Assembly: GCF_030866825.1 (NCBI RefSeq)
Contig: NZ_CP133020.1
Coordinates: 4,676,678-4,740,677 of the forward strand
DNA: 64,000 nucleotides
Direction: 5' to 3'
DNA from: Rathayibacter sp. SW19
Lineage (GTDB): Bacteria > Actinomycetota > Actinomycetes > Actinomycetales > Microbacteriaceae
Part shown: piece after piece, positions 1 through 8,503 of the stretch
Layout: each line of letters opens with the position of its first letter
Numbering within the stretch: the stretch's first letter is position 1
The notes under the pieces: model-generated
What the model saw: the letters and a program-made list of their open reading frames with translations, nothing else
Told to the model about the DNA's origin: nothing
Database searches by the model: none
Translations under genes and position numbers: made by a program

Positions 1-623
1 ACCGATCGGGCCGCCATGACGAATCGTCTGATCAGTACGGCATCTTTGACGCCTCTACTCGACTCGACTCCGCTGGAGACGTCCACGCCGCTCGGCGAGA
101 CTGCCGCCAGCACGGCCGCGATGTTGTCGGGGGTCAAACCTCCAGCAAGAAGCCAAAAGCCTGCTGGGGCGGATGCCGCGAGCTCGGTCGTGTCGAACCG
201 TAGCCCTTCTCCGGGGCTGGGGGCATCGATCAGCAAGCGCTGACGGGTCGACGTGGGTTCCGGGCCTGCACTGCGCTCGCGAAGATACGTCTGACTGGAG
301 ATCGCACGAAGAGTGCGGAATCCTTCATCGGCTAGCCTCGCGAAGTCGGCCGCCGGCTCATCCCCGTGCAATTGCACCGTCGTCACGCCCGCGGCGGTCG
401 CGATACGCAGGACCTCCGCGATTGGCTGCTTGCGGAAGACGCCGACCGTCTCAAGCTCGGTCGGTGTGCGGGCGACGAGCTTGCGAGCGGCATCCGCGTC
501 GAGTTGGCGGGGGCTTCCCTGCGCGAACACGAAACCGACGGCATCTGCTCCCGCGGCGATCGCAGCGTCCAACGCCGCGGGGTCGCGAAGTCCGCAGATC
601 TTGACGAACAGGGCAGGCTTCAC
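1..623 (-). CDS. trpF: Phosphoribosylanthranilate isomerase (3' end beyond window edge)
   Basis: Converts N-(5-phosphoribosyl)anthranilate to CdRP in tryptophan synthesis (cytosolic TIM barrel). Reading the minus strand from a GTG at 623 gives VKPALFVKICGLRD, the TrpF N-terminus with the catalytic Cys of the KICG motif. It is followed by a VGFVFA strand, a VQLHGDE segment, LLIDAPS (general acid Asp) and LLAGGLTPDNI (phosphate-binding loop). Near the edge the conserved DVSSGVESSRGVKD segment appears, so only the last few residues are missing. It lies 25 bp downstream of the PfkB kinase on the same strand and may be co-transcribed with it, though it has no obvious pathway link to pseudouridine breakdown. 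The identification is firm; the GTG start is the only start near the family N-terminus. Confidence 0.9.
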   Translation of the reverse strand, partial: MKPALFVKICGLRDPAALDAAIAAGADAVGFVFAQGSPRQLDADAARKLVARTPTELETVGVFRKQPIAEVLRIATAAGVTTVQLHGDEPAADFARLADEGFRTLRAISSQTYLRERSAGPEPTSTRQRLLIDAPSPGEGLRFDTTELAASAPAGFWLLAGGLTPDNIAAVLAAVSPSGVDVSSGVESSRGVKDAVLIRRFVMAARS

Positions 624-648
624 GTCCGCCCTCCAACGCGTGGGCTCA

Positions 649-1527
649 TCAGCTTTTCGGCGCGGTCGCACCGGGTGAGGCGAGCACCTTCGCGGCGAGG
701 GCGTGCCCGCTGACGCATGCATCCGTTAGGTCGCGCGTGGCGTTGAAGGTCGACAGGAACCCGGCCGCGAAGGCGTCCCCCGCGCCGGTCAGATCCTTGA
801 TCTCCGAGACGGGCGGCACCGGAACGATAATGCGGTCGGCTCCCGGTCGGTGGATCACAGTGGGCTCCGCACCGGCCTTCGTCACGACGATCGTTTCGCC
901 GAGGCGAGCGAGATTCTCACCGGGTTCTCCGTCGATCGACAGGCCGAGCAGCGCGGATTCGCTGTTGTTGCCGATGATGAAATGCGGCTTCAACTCTGCC
1001 ATCAGGTCGATGAAGCGCTGAACGCCGTAGTGCGTGAGCATGCCGGTCGACGACGCATCGATCGACACCAGGATGTCGCGGCTCTTCGCCCTGCGGATCG
1101 CGTCAATCACGCTGCTCCCGATCGGCTCGCCGTCGAACGAGTATGCGGGCACATGCAACACGTCCAAGCCGTCGAGCCATTCGTCCGGCACGCGTTCGAG
1201 CCGGGTCGCGGCTCCCCGGTGGGGGAGCATCGTGCGTTCTCCCGTCGGGTCGATCAGAATGACGATCGTGCCGGTGTCACCACGTCGCTGCACGCGCACG
1301 TCGACGCCTTCTGCGGCGAGTTCTTGCACAAGTGCGTCGCCGAGACGATCGTCGCCGACGCATCCGATGAACCGTGTCGGCCCGAGCCGACTGGCGAATC
1401 CGGCCACGTTCGCGCCGCTGCCGCCGCGAACGTGGAACAGTTCGATGTCGGTGTCCGTGCCGTGTTGCACGTCTTCGGCCAGCCAGACGATGATGTCCTC
1501 GACCAGGTCTCCGATGATCCCAAGCAC
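649..1527 (-). CDS. psuK: PfkB-family sugar kinase, probable pseudouridine kinase
   Basis: A 292-residue ribokinase-fold protein. It starts with GTG, preceded by a good ribosome site (GGAGG four bases upstream). Family signatures are the GGSGAN glycine motif near residue 36 and the C-terminal DLTGAGDAFAAGF motif near residue 245, in which Asp of GAGD is the catalytic base. PfkB kinases phosphorylate many sugars and nucleosides. The pseudouridine assignment rests on context: the gene follows the pseudouridine-5'-phosphate glycosidase by 30 bp on the same strand, the usual psuK-psuG pairing. It would make pseudouridine 5'-phosphate from pseudouridine in the cytosol. Another sugar substrate cannot be excluded from the sequence alone. 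Confidence 0.85.
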   Translation of the reverse strand: MLGIIGDLVEDIIVWLAEDVQHGTDTDIELFHVRGGSGANVAGFASRLGPTRFIGCVGDDRLGDALVQELAAEGVDVRVQRRGDTGTIVILIDPTGERTMLPHRGAATRLERVPDEWLDGLDVLHVPAYSFDGEPIGSSVIDAIRRAKSRDILVSIDASSTGMLTHYGVQRFIDLMAELKPHFIIGNNSESALLGLSIDGEPGENLARLGETIVVTKAGAEPTVIHRPGADRIIVPVPPVSEIKDLTGAGDAFAAGFLSTFNATRDLTDACVSGHALAAKVLASPGATAPKS

Positions 1528-1557
1528 GGTGCCTCCGTTCTCAGCTCGTCGGTGGGG

Positions 1558-2469
1558 TCAGTGGCTCAGCGCGGTCGCGACGCGGCCGCCCAGAGCGACG
1601 TTCCCGCGATACACCTCGATGTTCACCTCGAGGCTGAGACCGTGAGTGTCCCGCTGAATGTAGTCGAGCAAGAACGGCGTGCTGGCGTTACCGACAATGC
1701 CCTGCCGGTCGGCCTCCGCCCAAGCCCGGGTCAGGATGTCGTCGAGCTGCTCGGGCGGCAACTGCTTGTCCTCTGCGACGGGGTTGGCCAGCAGCACGGC
1801 CTGCGGCAGTTCGAGTGCGTCGCGCGCCTCGATGATCGCTGCTGCCTCCTCGGGGGTCTGCACGGCATACGCGATGCTGTAGCCCGAGTCGGAGACGTAG
1901 AAGCCGGGGTACTTGGTCGTGCCGAAGCCGATCACCGGGATGTTCAGAGTTTCGAACCGCTCCAGCGTCGCACCGACATCGAGAATCGACTTCACGCCTG
2001 CGCTGATCACGACGATCGGCACCTGAGCGAGCGTGGTCATGTCCGCGGATTCGTCGAAGGTCTCGGCTGCGCCGTGGTGCACGCCGCCGAGGCCGCCGGT
2101 GGAGAATACCTTCACGCCGGCACGGTGCGCCAGGAACGACGTTGCGGCAACCGTGGTGCCACCGTGCACTCCGAGTGCGGAGACGACTGGCAGATCGCGC
2201 AGGCTGACCTTCGCCATGTTGTCCGTCTGGGAAAGCTCGGTGATCTGTTCTGTGCTCAAACCGACGGTCGGCACCCCGTTGAAGACGCCGATGGTGGCCG
2301 GGGTCACGCCGTCTGCGCGGAGGCTCGCCTCAGCTTCCAGGGCGACCTCGAGGTTGCGAGGGCGGGGCAGGCCGTGGGTGAAAATGGTCGACTCGAGCGC
2401 GACGACGGGGCGATTTTCGCGCACGGCGTTCTGTACTTCGTCGGAAACATGGATGACGGACTCGCTCAT
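1558..2469 (-). CDS. psuG: Pseudouridine-5'-phosphate glycosidase
   Basis: A 303-residue protein of the PsuG family, which splits the C-C glycosidic bond of pseudouridine 5'-phosphate to uracil and ribose 5-phosphate. Recognisable family segments are VALESTIFTHGLPRPRN near residue 24 (with the catalytic acidic residue and phosphate contacts), GVPTVGL, STGGLGGVHHGA near residue 131, SAGVKSILDVGATLE (with a conserved Lys) and GTTKYPGFY. The length matches the family. The ATG start is preceded by a weak purine-rich stretch. It is first in a probable psuG-psuK(-trpF) transcript and divergent from a LysR regulator, with 130 bp between them. Confidence 0.93.
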   Translation of the reverse strand: MSESVIHVSDEVQNAVRENRPVVALESTIFTHGLPRPRNLEVALEAEASLRADGVTPATIGVFNGVPTVGLSTEQITELSQTDNMAKVSLRDLPVVSALGVHGGTTVAATSFLAHRAGVKVFSTGGLGGVHHGAAETFDESADMTTLAQVPIVVISAGVKSILDVGATLERFETLNIPVIGFGTTKYPGFYVSDSGYSIAYAVQTPEEAAAIIEARDALELPQAVLLANPVAEDKQLPPEQLDDILTRAWAEADRQGIVGNASTPFLLDYIQRDTHGLSLEVNIEVYRGNVALGGRVATALSH

Positions 2470-2547
2470 GGCGGACTTCTTTCTTCGTCGGAGTGGATGA
2501 TTTCTGGCTGTGTGGCCGGATTACGACCTGAAATCAAGGCTACGGAA

Positions 2548-2564
2548 GGATTGGCCAACAATCC
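2548..2564. promoter_or_regulatory. Inverted repeat between psuG and lysR
   Basis: GGATTG and CAATCC form a perfect 6-bp dyad with a 5-base spacer, midway between the divergent psuG and LysR genes. A regulator-binding role is inferred from position and symmetry only; its half-sites differ from those of the ATAG-N7-CTAT boxes nearby. Confidence 0.35.
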
Positions 2565-2586
2565 AGAAACTATTGAGCACTTTCCG

Positions 2587-2601
2587 ATAGGCTTAGCCTA
2601 T
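2587..2601. promoter_or_regulatory. Candidate LysR box over the lysR start codon
   Basis: ATAG-N7-CTAT, in fact a perfect 6-bp dyad (ATAGGC...GCCTAT) with a 3-base centre. It has the T-N11-A form typical of LysR-type sites. It overlaps both a -10-like TAGGCT (2588-2593) and the ATG at 2600, which fits autorepression. The same half-sites recur at 3541-3555. Confidence 0.5.
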
Positions 2602-3523
2602 GCAAATAACCCTCCGCCAATTGGAGATCTTCGTCGCTGTTGCCGAGGCCGGGCACTTCGGCAGAGCCGCTGAAGCGTTACACATCTCCCAGCCCACGGT
2701 GAGTCAGGAGATCAATCGGCTCGAGCGCCGACTCGGCATCCCTTTGTTCGACCGTTCGCGGCGATCGGCCACCGTCACCCCGGCAGGCGAGATCATGGTC
2801 GCCGACGGGCGAACGCTACTCCACCAGGCCGGCGCCCTGATCGAGAAGGTACAGCTGTTCGAAACAGTACGGATGCGCACAGCCCGGCTGGTCGCCACGC
2901 CGAGCGTCGTCAACAGACTGCTCCCCGCCGTGCTCAGCAGAGCAGAGCAGGAGCTGCCCGCCATCCAGATCGATGAGACCCTCGTGGAAACCGGCGCGGT
3001 ATCGACGACGCTGGTCGAAACGAACGCCGACATAGGAATAGGACGCTTTCTGAATTCTGTCGAAGGGTTCGAACTGGAGACGATCGCCGACGAGCCAGTT
3101 CTCGTCGCTGTCAGCCGCAATCATCCGGTGTCGAGTGCCCGCAGTGTCAACCTCGAGGACCTCGCGGATCTGCCCCTGCTGTTGTGGCCACGTGAGCAGA
3201 ATCCGGCGTACTACGACTACCTCATCGACCTGTGCACATCGCGCGGGCTCAATCCGCTGGTGCTGATGAGCCCGCCGCTGATCGTGGGATCGCGGCTCTA
3301 TCTCCTGTCGGAGGGCCGCGCATTCTCCTTGGTGCCGTGGTCAATGGCCGGGCATCTCTCCGCCGATCTCACCACCGTTCCGTTGGATCGGCCGGCCACC
3401 CTTCCGCTGTCGATGCAGTGGAGAGTGGATGATCCACGCACGCCGCTGGCAGCACTGCGCGATCTCGTGCGGTCCGAAGCCGCCACGTTGCAGGCTGAGG
3501 CGCGGCAGTCGCTTAGCGAGTGA
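2600..3523 (+). CDS. LysR-family transcriptional regulator
   Basis: A 307-residue LysR-type regulator. The N-terminal winged helix-turn-helix (residues 1-60) reads RQLEIFVAVAEAGHFGRAAE, then HISQPTVSQEINRLERRLG. A linker helix and the two-lobed effector domain follow. There is no ribosome site: a TAGGCT -10 element ends six bases before the ATG, so the message is probably leaderless. The gene is divergent from psuG and 94 bp upstream of a transporter on the same strand. Matching ATAG-N7-CTAT boxes lie at its own start and before the transporter, so the likely targets are itself and the transporter; control of psuG is possible. The effector is unknown. Confidence 0.92.
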   Translation: MQITLRQLEIFVAVAEAGHFGRAAEALHISQPTVSQEINRLERRLGIPLFDRSRRSATVTPAGEIMVADGRTLLHQAGALIEKVQLFETVRMRTARLVATPSVVNRLLPAVLSRAEQELPAIQIDETLVETGAVSTTLVETNADIGIGRFLNSVEGFELETIADEPVLVAVSRNHPVSSARSVNLEDLADLPLLLWPREQNPAYYDYLIDLCTSRGLNPLVLMSPPLIVGSRLYLLSEGRAFSLVPWSMAGHLSADLTTVPLDRPATLPLSMQWRVDDPRTPLAALRDLVRSEAATLQAEARQSLSE

Positions 3524-3540
3524 GCGATTTCAGCATCTTG

Positions 3541-3555
3541 ATAGATTTACACTAT
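3541..3555. promoter_or_regulatory. Candidate LysR box upstream of the MFS gene
   Basis: ATAG-N7-CTAT with T-N11-A spacing, the same half-sites as the dyad at the lysR start. It lies 62 bp before the transporter ATG, a usual place for LysR activation or repression. Confidence 0.45.
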
Positions 3556-3617
3556 TGAAAGATAGCAGTTTCATTGTTGTTGCCTCTTGCGCTACCGGCT
3601 AGCGTTGAGGTATAAAC

Positions 3618-4934
3618 ATGAACACTTCCGACACACTGGACCCGACCGAGCCTAATCCGACCGAACCGATCCGCGCACTGACGGTTGAAGCGACTCGCGC
3701 CCCGTCACCGGCACGCGCAGCGCTACGCGCCGTCGGTGCCGGCTTCTTCCCGCTCGCCTTCGTCAGTCGCCTGCCATTCGCGATGACGGTCGTCGGCGTC
3801 TTGACGATCGTCTCCAGTGTGCGAGGCTCCGTGACGGAAGCCGGGATCCTCTCGGCCGTCGCCGGCATCGGCACAGCGGCCTTCGGTCCATTGCTGGGCT
3901 CGTTCGCCGACAAGCACGGGCAGCGTCGTGTCCTGCTTTTCTCTGCAGCCGTCAACGTCGCCAGCCTGGTCGGCTTCGTTCTGCTCACGTTCTCGACCGC
4001 TTCCGCACTGTGGCTTGCCGTCGTCGTCTTCGCGCTGGGCGCAAGCACTCCGCAGGTCGCACCGATGTCCAGAACCAGACTGGTGTCCATCGTGACAGCG
4101 CGCACGGACGGACGAAGACGCGCTCAGGCGCTTTCTCTCGTGATGAGTTACGAATCGGTGGCAGACGAACTCGCATTCGTGCTGGGGCCCGTGGCGGTCG
4201 GCGTCATCGCTTCAGCGCTTGGTGCCGGCGCGCCGCTCGCCATCGCAGCCGGCATCACCGCAGTGTTCGTCGTCGCCTTCGCGCTGCACCGCACGGCGAA
4301 GCTGCCGATCCATGAGCCGTCTGCCGAAGAGGCCGCGACGCGCACCAGGCTATTCAGCTTCGCCCTGTTGGTCCTGCCCGTCGGCATGTTCTTCGTCGGC
4401 GGATTCTTCGGCTCCGTGCTGACCGCCTTGACCGTCTTCATGCGCGATCAGGGCCATGAACTGGCAACCGGGATCGTCTATGGCGGCATGAGCATCGGCT
4501 CCGTCGTCACGGCAGTCCTGATCGCATTCGCACCGCGCCGCTTCACGCTGCGGGCCCGCTGGCTGTGCTTCGCAGGCATCGCGCTAGCCGCTGTGCTCGC
4601 GCTCGTCGCAGCCCCAACTATCGCGTTCGTCGTCGTCGGACTGGTCGCTGCCGGGTTCGGCATCGGCGTTGTCATCGTCACGATCTTCACAACCGCCAAC
4701 CAGCGCACTCCCGCCGCACGCACGACGACCGTGATGACCATGCTCTCCAGCGCCCTGATCGTCGGTCAGGCTCTGTTCAGTGCGCTTGGCGGAATCGTGT
4801 CCGACGCTTTCGGCTCCAGTGCCGGGTTCGCGCTGGCTGCCGCTGCCGCCGTCGCCATCATGCTGGCCGCGAGCGCCAACTTCGCTGCAGATCGCGTTAC
4901 GAATCGAGCAACAGCAAAGCACCCGGCAGTGTAG
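3618..4934 (+). CDS. Major facilitator superfamily transporter
   Basis: A 438-residue inner-membrane transporter with about 12 hydrophobic segments after a 45-residue polar N-terminal tail. Between helices 2 and 3 it has GSFADKHGQRR, the classical MFS motif A, and the mirrored arginine-rich loop APRRFTLRAR follows the second half's early helices. GAGG at 3608-3611 is a fair ribosome site for the ATG. Placement directly behind a LysR regulator, with a shared box, suggests that the regulator controls it. The substrate is not evident; drug- or metabolite-efflux proteins of this type are common in actinobacteria. Confidence 0.88.
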   Translation: MNTSDTLDPTEPNPTEPIRALTVEATRAPSPARAALRAVGAGFFPLAFVSRLPFAMTVVGVLTIVSSVRGSVTEAGILSAVAGIGTAAFGPLLGSFADKHGQRRVLLFSAAVNVASLVGFVLLTFSTASALWLAVVVFALGASTPQVAPMSRTRLVSIVTARTDGRRRAQALSLVMSYESVADELAFVLGPVAVGVIASALGAGAPLAIAAGITAVFVVAFALHRTAKLPIHEPSAEEAATRTRLFSFALLVLPVGMFFVGGFFGSVLTALTVFMRDQGHELATGIVYGGMSIGSVVTAVLIAFAPRRFTLRARWLCFAGIALAAVLALVAAPTIAFVVVGLVAAGFGIGVVIVTIFTTANQRTPAARTTTVMTMLSSALIVGQALFSALGGIVSDAFGSSAGFALAAAAAVAIMLAASANFAADRVTNRATAKHPAV

Positions 4935-4956
4935 TCGCGCAGCGACTTCGTGCGAT

Positions 4957-6303
4957 TCAGTCGCGCAGCGACGCTCCAGTGGTCTGGCCGAAGTCAATGT
5001 GGAGATGGTCACACGTGTCGTCGAACGGCACCAAATTCGTCAACGAAATCGACGAGCGGCATTCCTGCTGACCGACGTGACTTCCCGGAGGAACGAGCGG
5101 ATCGAGGATCCTGATCAACCGCACCGAATTGGCGTCGCCGCCATTCAGGCTCTGACCGTTCAGCATGTCAAAGTCCACTGCGTGACCACCGCCGTCGGCA
5201 TAGTGCGCAGACGCTGTACCAGCCCCCTCGATTTGCCCGGTACAACGGCGATTGATATCACTGACGCCTACCGTGGAGAAATTGTCGAGAGCGACCTCGA
5301 TCACCTGCAACACGCGATAGTCGACGCCGCATCCTGGGACGGCGACGCCCGCAGCGAGATTCTGAATTTCCGGGAGGTGATTAGGCGTCGAGCCGGTCAG
5401 CCGGCCCGCGGCAGCAGCACTCATGATTTTCGCCGCCAGCGCTTGAACCGTCGACGGCACCGTGGTGCCGAGCGTCGAATCCCACGCCGCGACGTTCTCG
5501 ATGGTCGTGTAGTTCTCTCGGCCGCTTGCCGGCATCACCACATTTGCGACCGACAGTGTTTGGCCGGCAAGGGAAGCATTGCCACCACCCGACGTGTTCG
5601 AGGAGATCGCGTAGGCAGGTAGCGCGAACGTGGTGACCAAACCGGCCGCCGCGAGCATTGCTGCGAAGCTGGACAATCTGCGCTTGCGCGCCGGATTCGA
5701 TCGCGCGTGGGAAACCGGCGGGTGGGCATCCGCATTGGGCGTGCGCAGCCGGATGCTCTGCCGAACCGGAACCGGTGCCCGCGGAACCACGGGAACGATA
5801 TCACCGCGTCGCCGGCTGCCGGCCTGCTTGTTCGCCCGTTTGGCAGTGCGTTCGGCCTGGCCGACAGCAACTCCCTCGGCCGCACGCTTGCTTGCACGCG
5901 CGCCTGCACGACTGCGCACCGCGATCTCGGCGGTGTCCCGCTCGCGGCGTTGCCGTCGTGTCTCCGGCGCGCCGAGCGGCTCTAAGGCGGGTCGCACGAC
6001 GGCCGCTGGCTGTGCGCCAATACCCAGAGCCGCGAAGAGTTCGAGGGCCCCGGTCGCGTCGGAAGCGGGCAACGCCGCCAGTTCAGCGGTCGCACCTGAT
6101 CCGGCAATCGTTTCACGCTCGGCGATCACAGCGGGCCCCGGGACTGCTGCAGGGGGTGCGGTGACCTCGAGTGCCGCGGTCGCAGCGCGCTCGCGCTCAC
6201 GAAGCTGGCGGCGGGTCAACGGCGCAGGTTCGCACGCATCCGCTTCCCGATGACCGAATGCGGCGTCACCTGACGGCGCGAGGTATCCGGTCAGGAACGA
6301 CAC
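4957..6303 (-). CDS. Membrane-anchored M15-like peptidase domain protein
   Basis: A 448-residue protein with three parts. Residues 1-200 are a low-complexity, Ala/Arg-rich cytoplasmic region (starting with LTRRQLRERERA). One hydrophobic segment follows near residues 210-230 (SSFAAMLAAAGLVTTFALPAYA), then an exported domain. The exported part contains SAHYADGGGHAVDFDM and, near the end, DHLHIDFG, the pattern of zinc ligands in VanY/M15 D-Ala-D-Ala carboxypeptidases (S-x-H, G-H-A-x-D, H-x-H). It probably trims peptidoglycan, but activity is inferred from the motif. Its 3' end faces the MFS gene; short GTCGC-GCA-GCGAC hairpins at 4934-4946 and 4960-4972 flank the shared stop region. Confidence 0.7.
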   Translation of the reverse strand: MSFLTGYLAPSGDAAFGHREADACEPAPLTRRQLRERERAATAALEVTAPPAAVPGPAVIAERETIAGSGATAELAALPASDATGALELFAALGIGAQPAAVVRPALEPLGAPETRRQRRERDTAEIAVRSRAGARASKRAAEGVAVGQAERTAKRANKQAGSRRRGDIVPVVPRAPVPVRQSIRLRTPNADAHPPVSHARSNPARKRRLSSFAAMLAAAGLVTTFALPAYAISSNTSGGGNASLAGQTLSVANVVMPASGRENYTTIENVAAWDSTLGTTVPSTVQALAAKIMSAAAAGRLTGSTPNHLPEIQNLAAGVAVPGCGVDYRVLQVIEVALDNFSTVGVSDINRRCTGQIEGAGTASAHYADGGGHAVDFDMLNGQSLNGGDANSVRLIRILDPLVPPGSHVGQQECRSSISLTNLVPFDDTCDHLHIDFGQTTGASLRD

Positions 6304-6534
6304 CGTGCTGATCCTCCGTGCAGAGCATTCGGGGCGGCAGCCCAGGTGGGGGAGCCCGGGCCGTGTCTGCCGTTCGAGGGTCTCGCCCGAACAGACAACG
6401 CTTCGACGTTACGCGTTCGTGATCAATTTGTCACGCCAGCCATGCACTTTCGCAGTTATCGCGTTACTGCGATGCAACGGCGGTGCAGTCGGCGCGTGAT
6501 TTTTACAATTTCTCGTACACGGAGGTGGAGGCCG

Positions 6535-6582
6535 GTGTCGATCGGCTGGGTGCTGCTTTTGCTGATCGCGTTGGCCGCATAG
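6535..6582 (+). CDS. Possible tiny hydrophobic peptide (15 aa)
   Basis: GTG at 6535 is preceded by GGAGGTGGAGG and followed by 14 codons giving a single hydrophobic stretch (IGWVLLLLIALAA), then TAG. A strong ribosome site in front of a purely hydrophobic peptide is the only support; it may be a membrane micropeptide or chance. Confidence 0.25.
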   Translation: MSIGWVLLLLIALAA

Positions 6583-6619
6583 CCGCCGCCTCCGGAACAT
6601 GAGGTGTTGGGCGCGTGCA

Positions 6620-6735
6620 GGAGGGCAGGGCCACCGCCCTGCCACCGTCTTCCCCTGCCCAGGGCCGCAAGGCCCCGCGGGTCAAGAGCCGGCCGCAGGC
6701 CGGTCCCGCAGGGACGCGCAGCGCCCTTGACGCGT
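6620..6735. repeat. Cluster of GC-rich inverted repeats
   Basis: Successive perfect hairpins: GGCAGGGC/GCCCTGCC with a 4-base loop, GGGCC/GGCCC with a gcaa loop, and CCGGCC/GGCCGG with a gca loop. The last is enclosed by GTCAAG...CTTGAC. No T-tract follows, so it is not a simple terminator; it could be a fold-back element or a structured RNA. Confidence 0.4.
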
Positions 6736-7122
6736 GGGCAGACGGCCCGTAGCAGCGCCCGACACCGACCCCAGCGTTACGACCAGACCAGCGAGCAATC
6801 CGACTCGCAAGACAGCCGTGTTGCGACCACCGCTAGAATTCGCCGTTCCCCTTGCGGGCGGGGTCAGAGGCGAGTTTCGTCTCCTCGAATGCGAATGTGG
6901 TATTAGGTCGGCCGGACCTGCGATGTGAGGTCCTCGCCAACTGCGAAGTGTAGGAATCCGCCATCATCTGTGGAATCCAGACCCTGAAACGACCGCCAAT
7001 TACCGTGGAGTTACCGGCGTGTCTCGCCATCTTGGCGCGGAACCTACATGCGCAGCACCCTGAAGTGCTGAGAGATTCTCCCTGTCCAGAGCGTCTATGG
7101 GCATCTCGTTTATCATCCGGGG

Positions 7123-7188
7123 TGTCATTTTCTCAAGTGACCTGACGGGCCGCTCAAGTGGGATGTCGATTTCTCAACCGACCTGTCA
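7123..7188. mobile_element. Possible solitary IS21-type terminal repeat
   Basis: Two imperfect copies of a 25-bp motif, about 41 bp apart (7123-7147 and 7164-7188), share TGTC..TTTCTCAA..GACCTG. Between them is CGCTCAAGTGG. Repeated internal motifs of this kind are typical of the ends of IS21-family elements. No istA/istB reading frame remains nearby, so this would be a solo end left by a deleted element. Confidence 0.3.
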
Positions 7189-7560
7189 ACTGTCGGGCGC
7201 GTCGCATCGCCGAGCACAGTTCGGTCGCCTCTGGCCGTTGAGGAAGGAGATGCGTCTCGGCCTACTGGAATACACCGCGCCCACATGCGGAACGTATTGC
7301 GGCCCTCCATGCGCAACAGGCAGATGAGTCGAACGGCGCATGGCGGCCTTGGGAGTCTCGATCCAGACCGGGTGTCCGTAAGGGACGGCAAGGGGACGTT
7401 GTGGATCGTGACTTGCCTAACGAACCGTAAACAGTTGACAAGCGTATCTCGGATGCCGCAAACACTCGCCGGATCGCACAACTCCGTCAAGTATTGACGC
7501 GGGCATATCGGAAGGCCAAGATTTGGGAGGAGTGAGGCCGTCTCATCATGGGGGAACACT

Positions 7561-8445
7561 ATGACCAGTGTCGAAGACACGAACCGACTGTCGCGCGCGA
7601 CCTCCCGCAGTCCGCTTGTCCGGCATCCGTTGATCTCTTTCTTTGTGATCGCGTACGTCCTGGCGTGGCTCATTGAAGTGCCGCTCGCGCTGTCGGCGAA
7701 CGGCATCCTGCCCAGGGTTCCTCGTCTGGTGTTCGCGATCGCGATCCCGGTTGCGACATTCGCCCCAGCGGCGTCCGCATTCATTGTCACCGGGCTGACC
7801 GAGGGCAAGGTCGGCGTCGTGCGCCTTCTGCGACGGTGCGTGCGGTGGCGCGTGGGCATTCAGTGGTATCTCTTCATCCTCATCGGAATCCCGATCATCA
7901 TCATTCTGGGAACAATCGTCGTGCCAGGAGCGGTCGCCTACTTCCGACCCGTAATCGGTCCGCTGCTGGCCGCCTATCCGCTTGCGTTCGTGGTGACGTT
8001 CTTCCTCGGCGGGCCGCTCGGTGAAGAGCCCGGCTGGCGAGGCTTCGCGCTGCCCCGCTTGCAGAGCAGGGTGGGCCCGTTGCGCGGAAGCCTGATCTTG
8101 GGCGTGTTGTGGGCACTGTGGCACTTCCCGCTGTTCTGGAGCGGCGTGTGGACACCGCCCACCATTCCCAACATGGTCATGTTCATCGTGATGATCACGG
8201 GCCTCACGATCATCATGACGTGGGTGTTCAACCACGCGCGGGGTAGCGTGCTCATCACGATGCTGATGCACGCATCGTTCAATACTTTCGCCAACAAGAT
8301 CGCCGCACCGCTCTTCCCTGCTCCGATATTCAACGAGTACGGGTTGCTGCCCGTGATGATCGGATTCACCGTGACGGCTCTCGTGCTCATCGTCGTGACT
8401 CGTGGCCGCCTGGGCTACGGCACGAGCGCCATCCCCTTGATTTGA
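7561..8445 (+). CDS. CPBP-family intramembrane protease homologue
   Basis: A 294-residue polytopic membrane protein of the CAAX-protease/bacteriocin-processing (CPBP, Abi) family. All conserved motifs are present: EEPGWRGFALPRLQ (paired glutamates and Arg) near residue 158, LWALWHFPLFW near residue 184 and HASFN near residue 238. The Glu and His residues form the proposed active site within the membrane. The ATG is preceded by GGGGG at a good distance. Members act in prenyl-protein processing, bacteriocin self-immunity or unknown proteolysis; no neighbour here points to a substrate. Confidence 0.88.
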   Translation: MTSVEDTNRLSRATSRSPLVRHPLISFFVIAYVLAWLIEVPLALSANGILPRVPRLVFAIAIPVATFAPAASAFIVTGLTEGKVGVVRLLRRCVRWRVGIQWYLFILIGIPIIIILGTIVVPGAVAYFRPVIGPLLAAYPLAFVVTFFLGGPLGEEPGWRGFALPRLQSRVGPLRGSLILGVLWALWHFPLFWSGVWTPPTIPNMVMFIVMITGLTIIMTWVFNHARGSVLITMLMHASFNTFANKIAAPLFPAPIFNEYGLLPVMIGFTVTALVLIVVTRGRLGYGTSAIPLI

Positions 8446-8503
8446 CCGTTCAAACGGGCTTGGGCCGTGCGACACTGATTCCGCGTTGAGGGAGGAGACC
8501 ACG

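Larger units (their letters stand above)
6304..7560. other. Long intergenic region with structured and decayed DNA
   Basis: No convincing full-length gene on either strand. It holds the leader of the M15-like gene, a possible 15-codon hydrophobic peptide (6535-6582), a cluster of GC-rich palindromes (6620-6735) and a possible IS21-type end (7123-7188). The remaining open frames look like chance frames in high-GC DNA. Confidence 0.6.

Noticed and set aside
850..2673. A 607-codon open frame on the plus strand over psuK and psuG
   Set aside because: It is the antisense of two well-identified genes, lacks any recognisable domain and reads through because of high GC.
4934..4972. Repeat of GTCGCGCAGCGAC at the convergent MFS/M15 ends as a mobile scar
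   Set aside because: The second copy is the coding end of the peptidase gene; short GTCGC/GCGAC hairpins are better read as a weak bidirectional terminator or chance.
6304..6430. A c-di-AMP (ydaO-type) riboswitch in the leader of the M15-like peptidase
   Set aside because: Such riboswitches often precede actinobacterial wall hydrolases, but I could not find the conserved paired motifs, only GC-rich stems.
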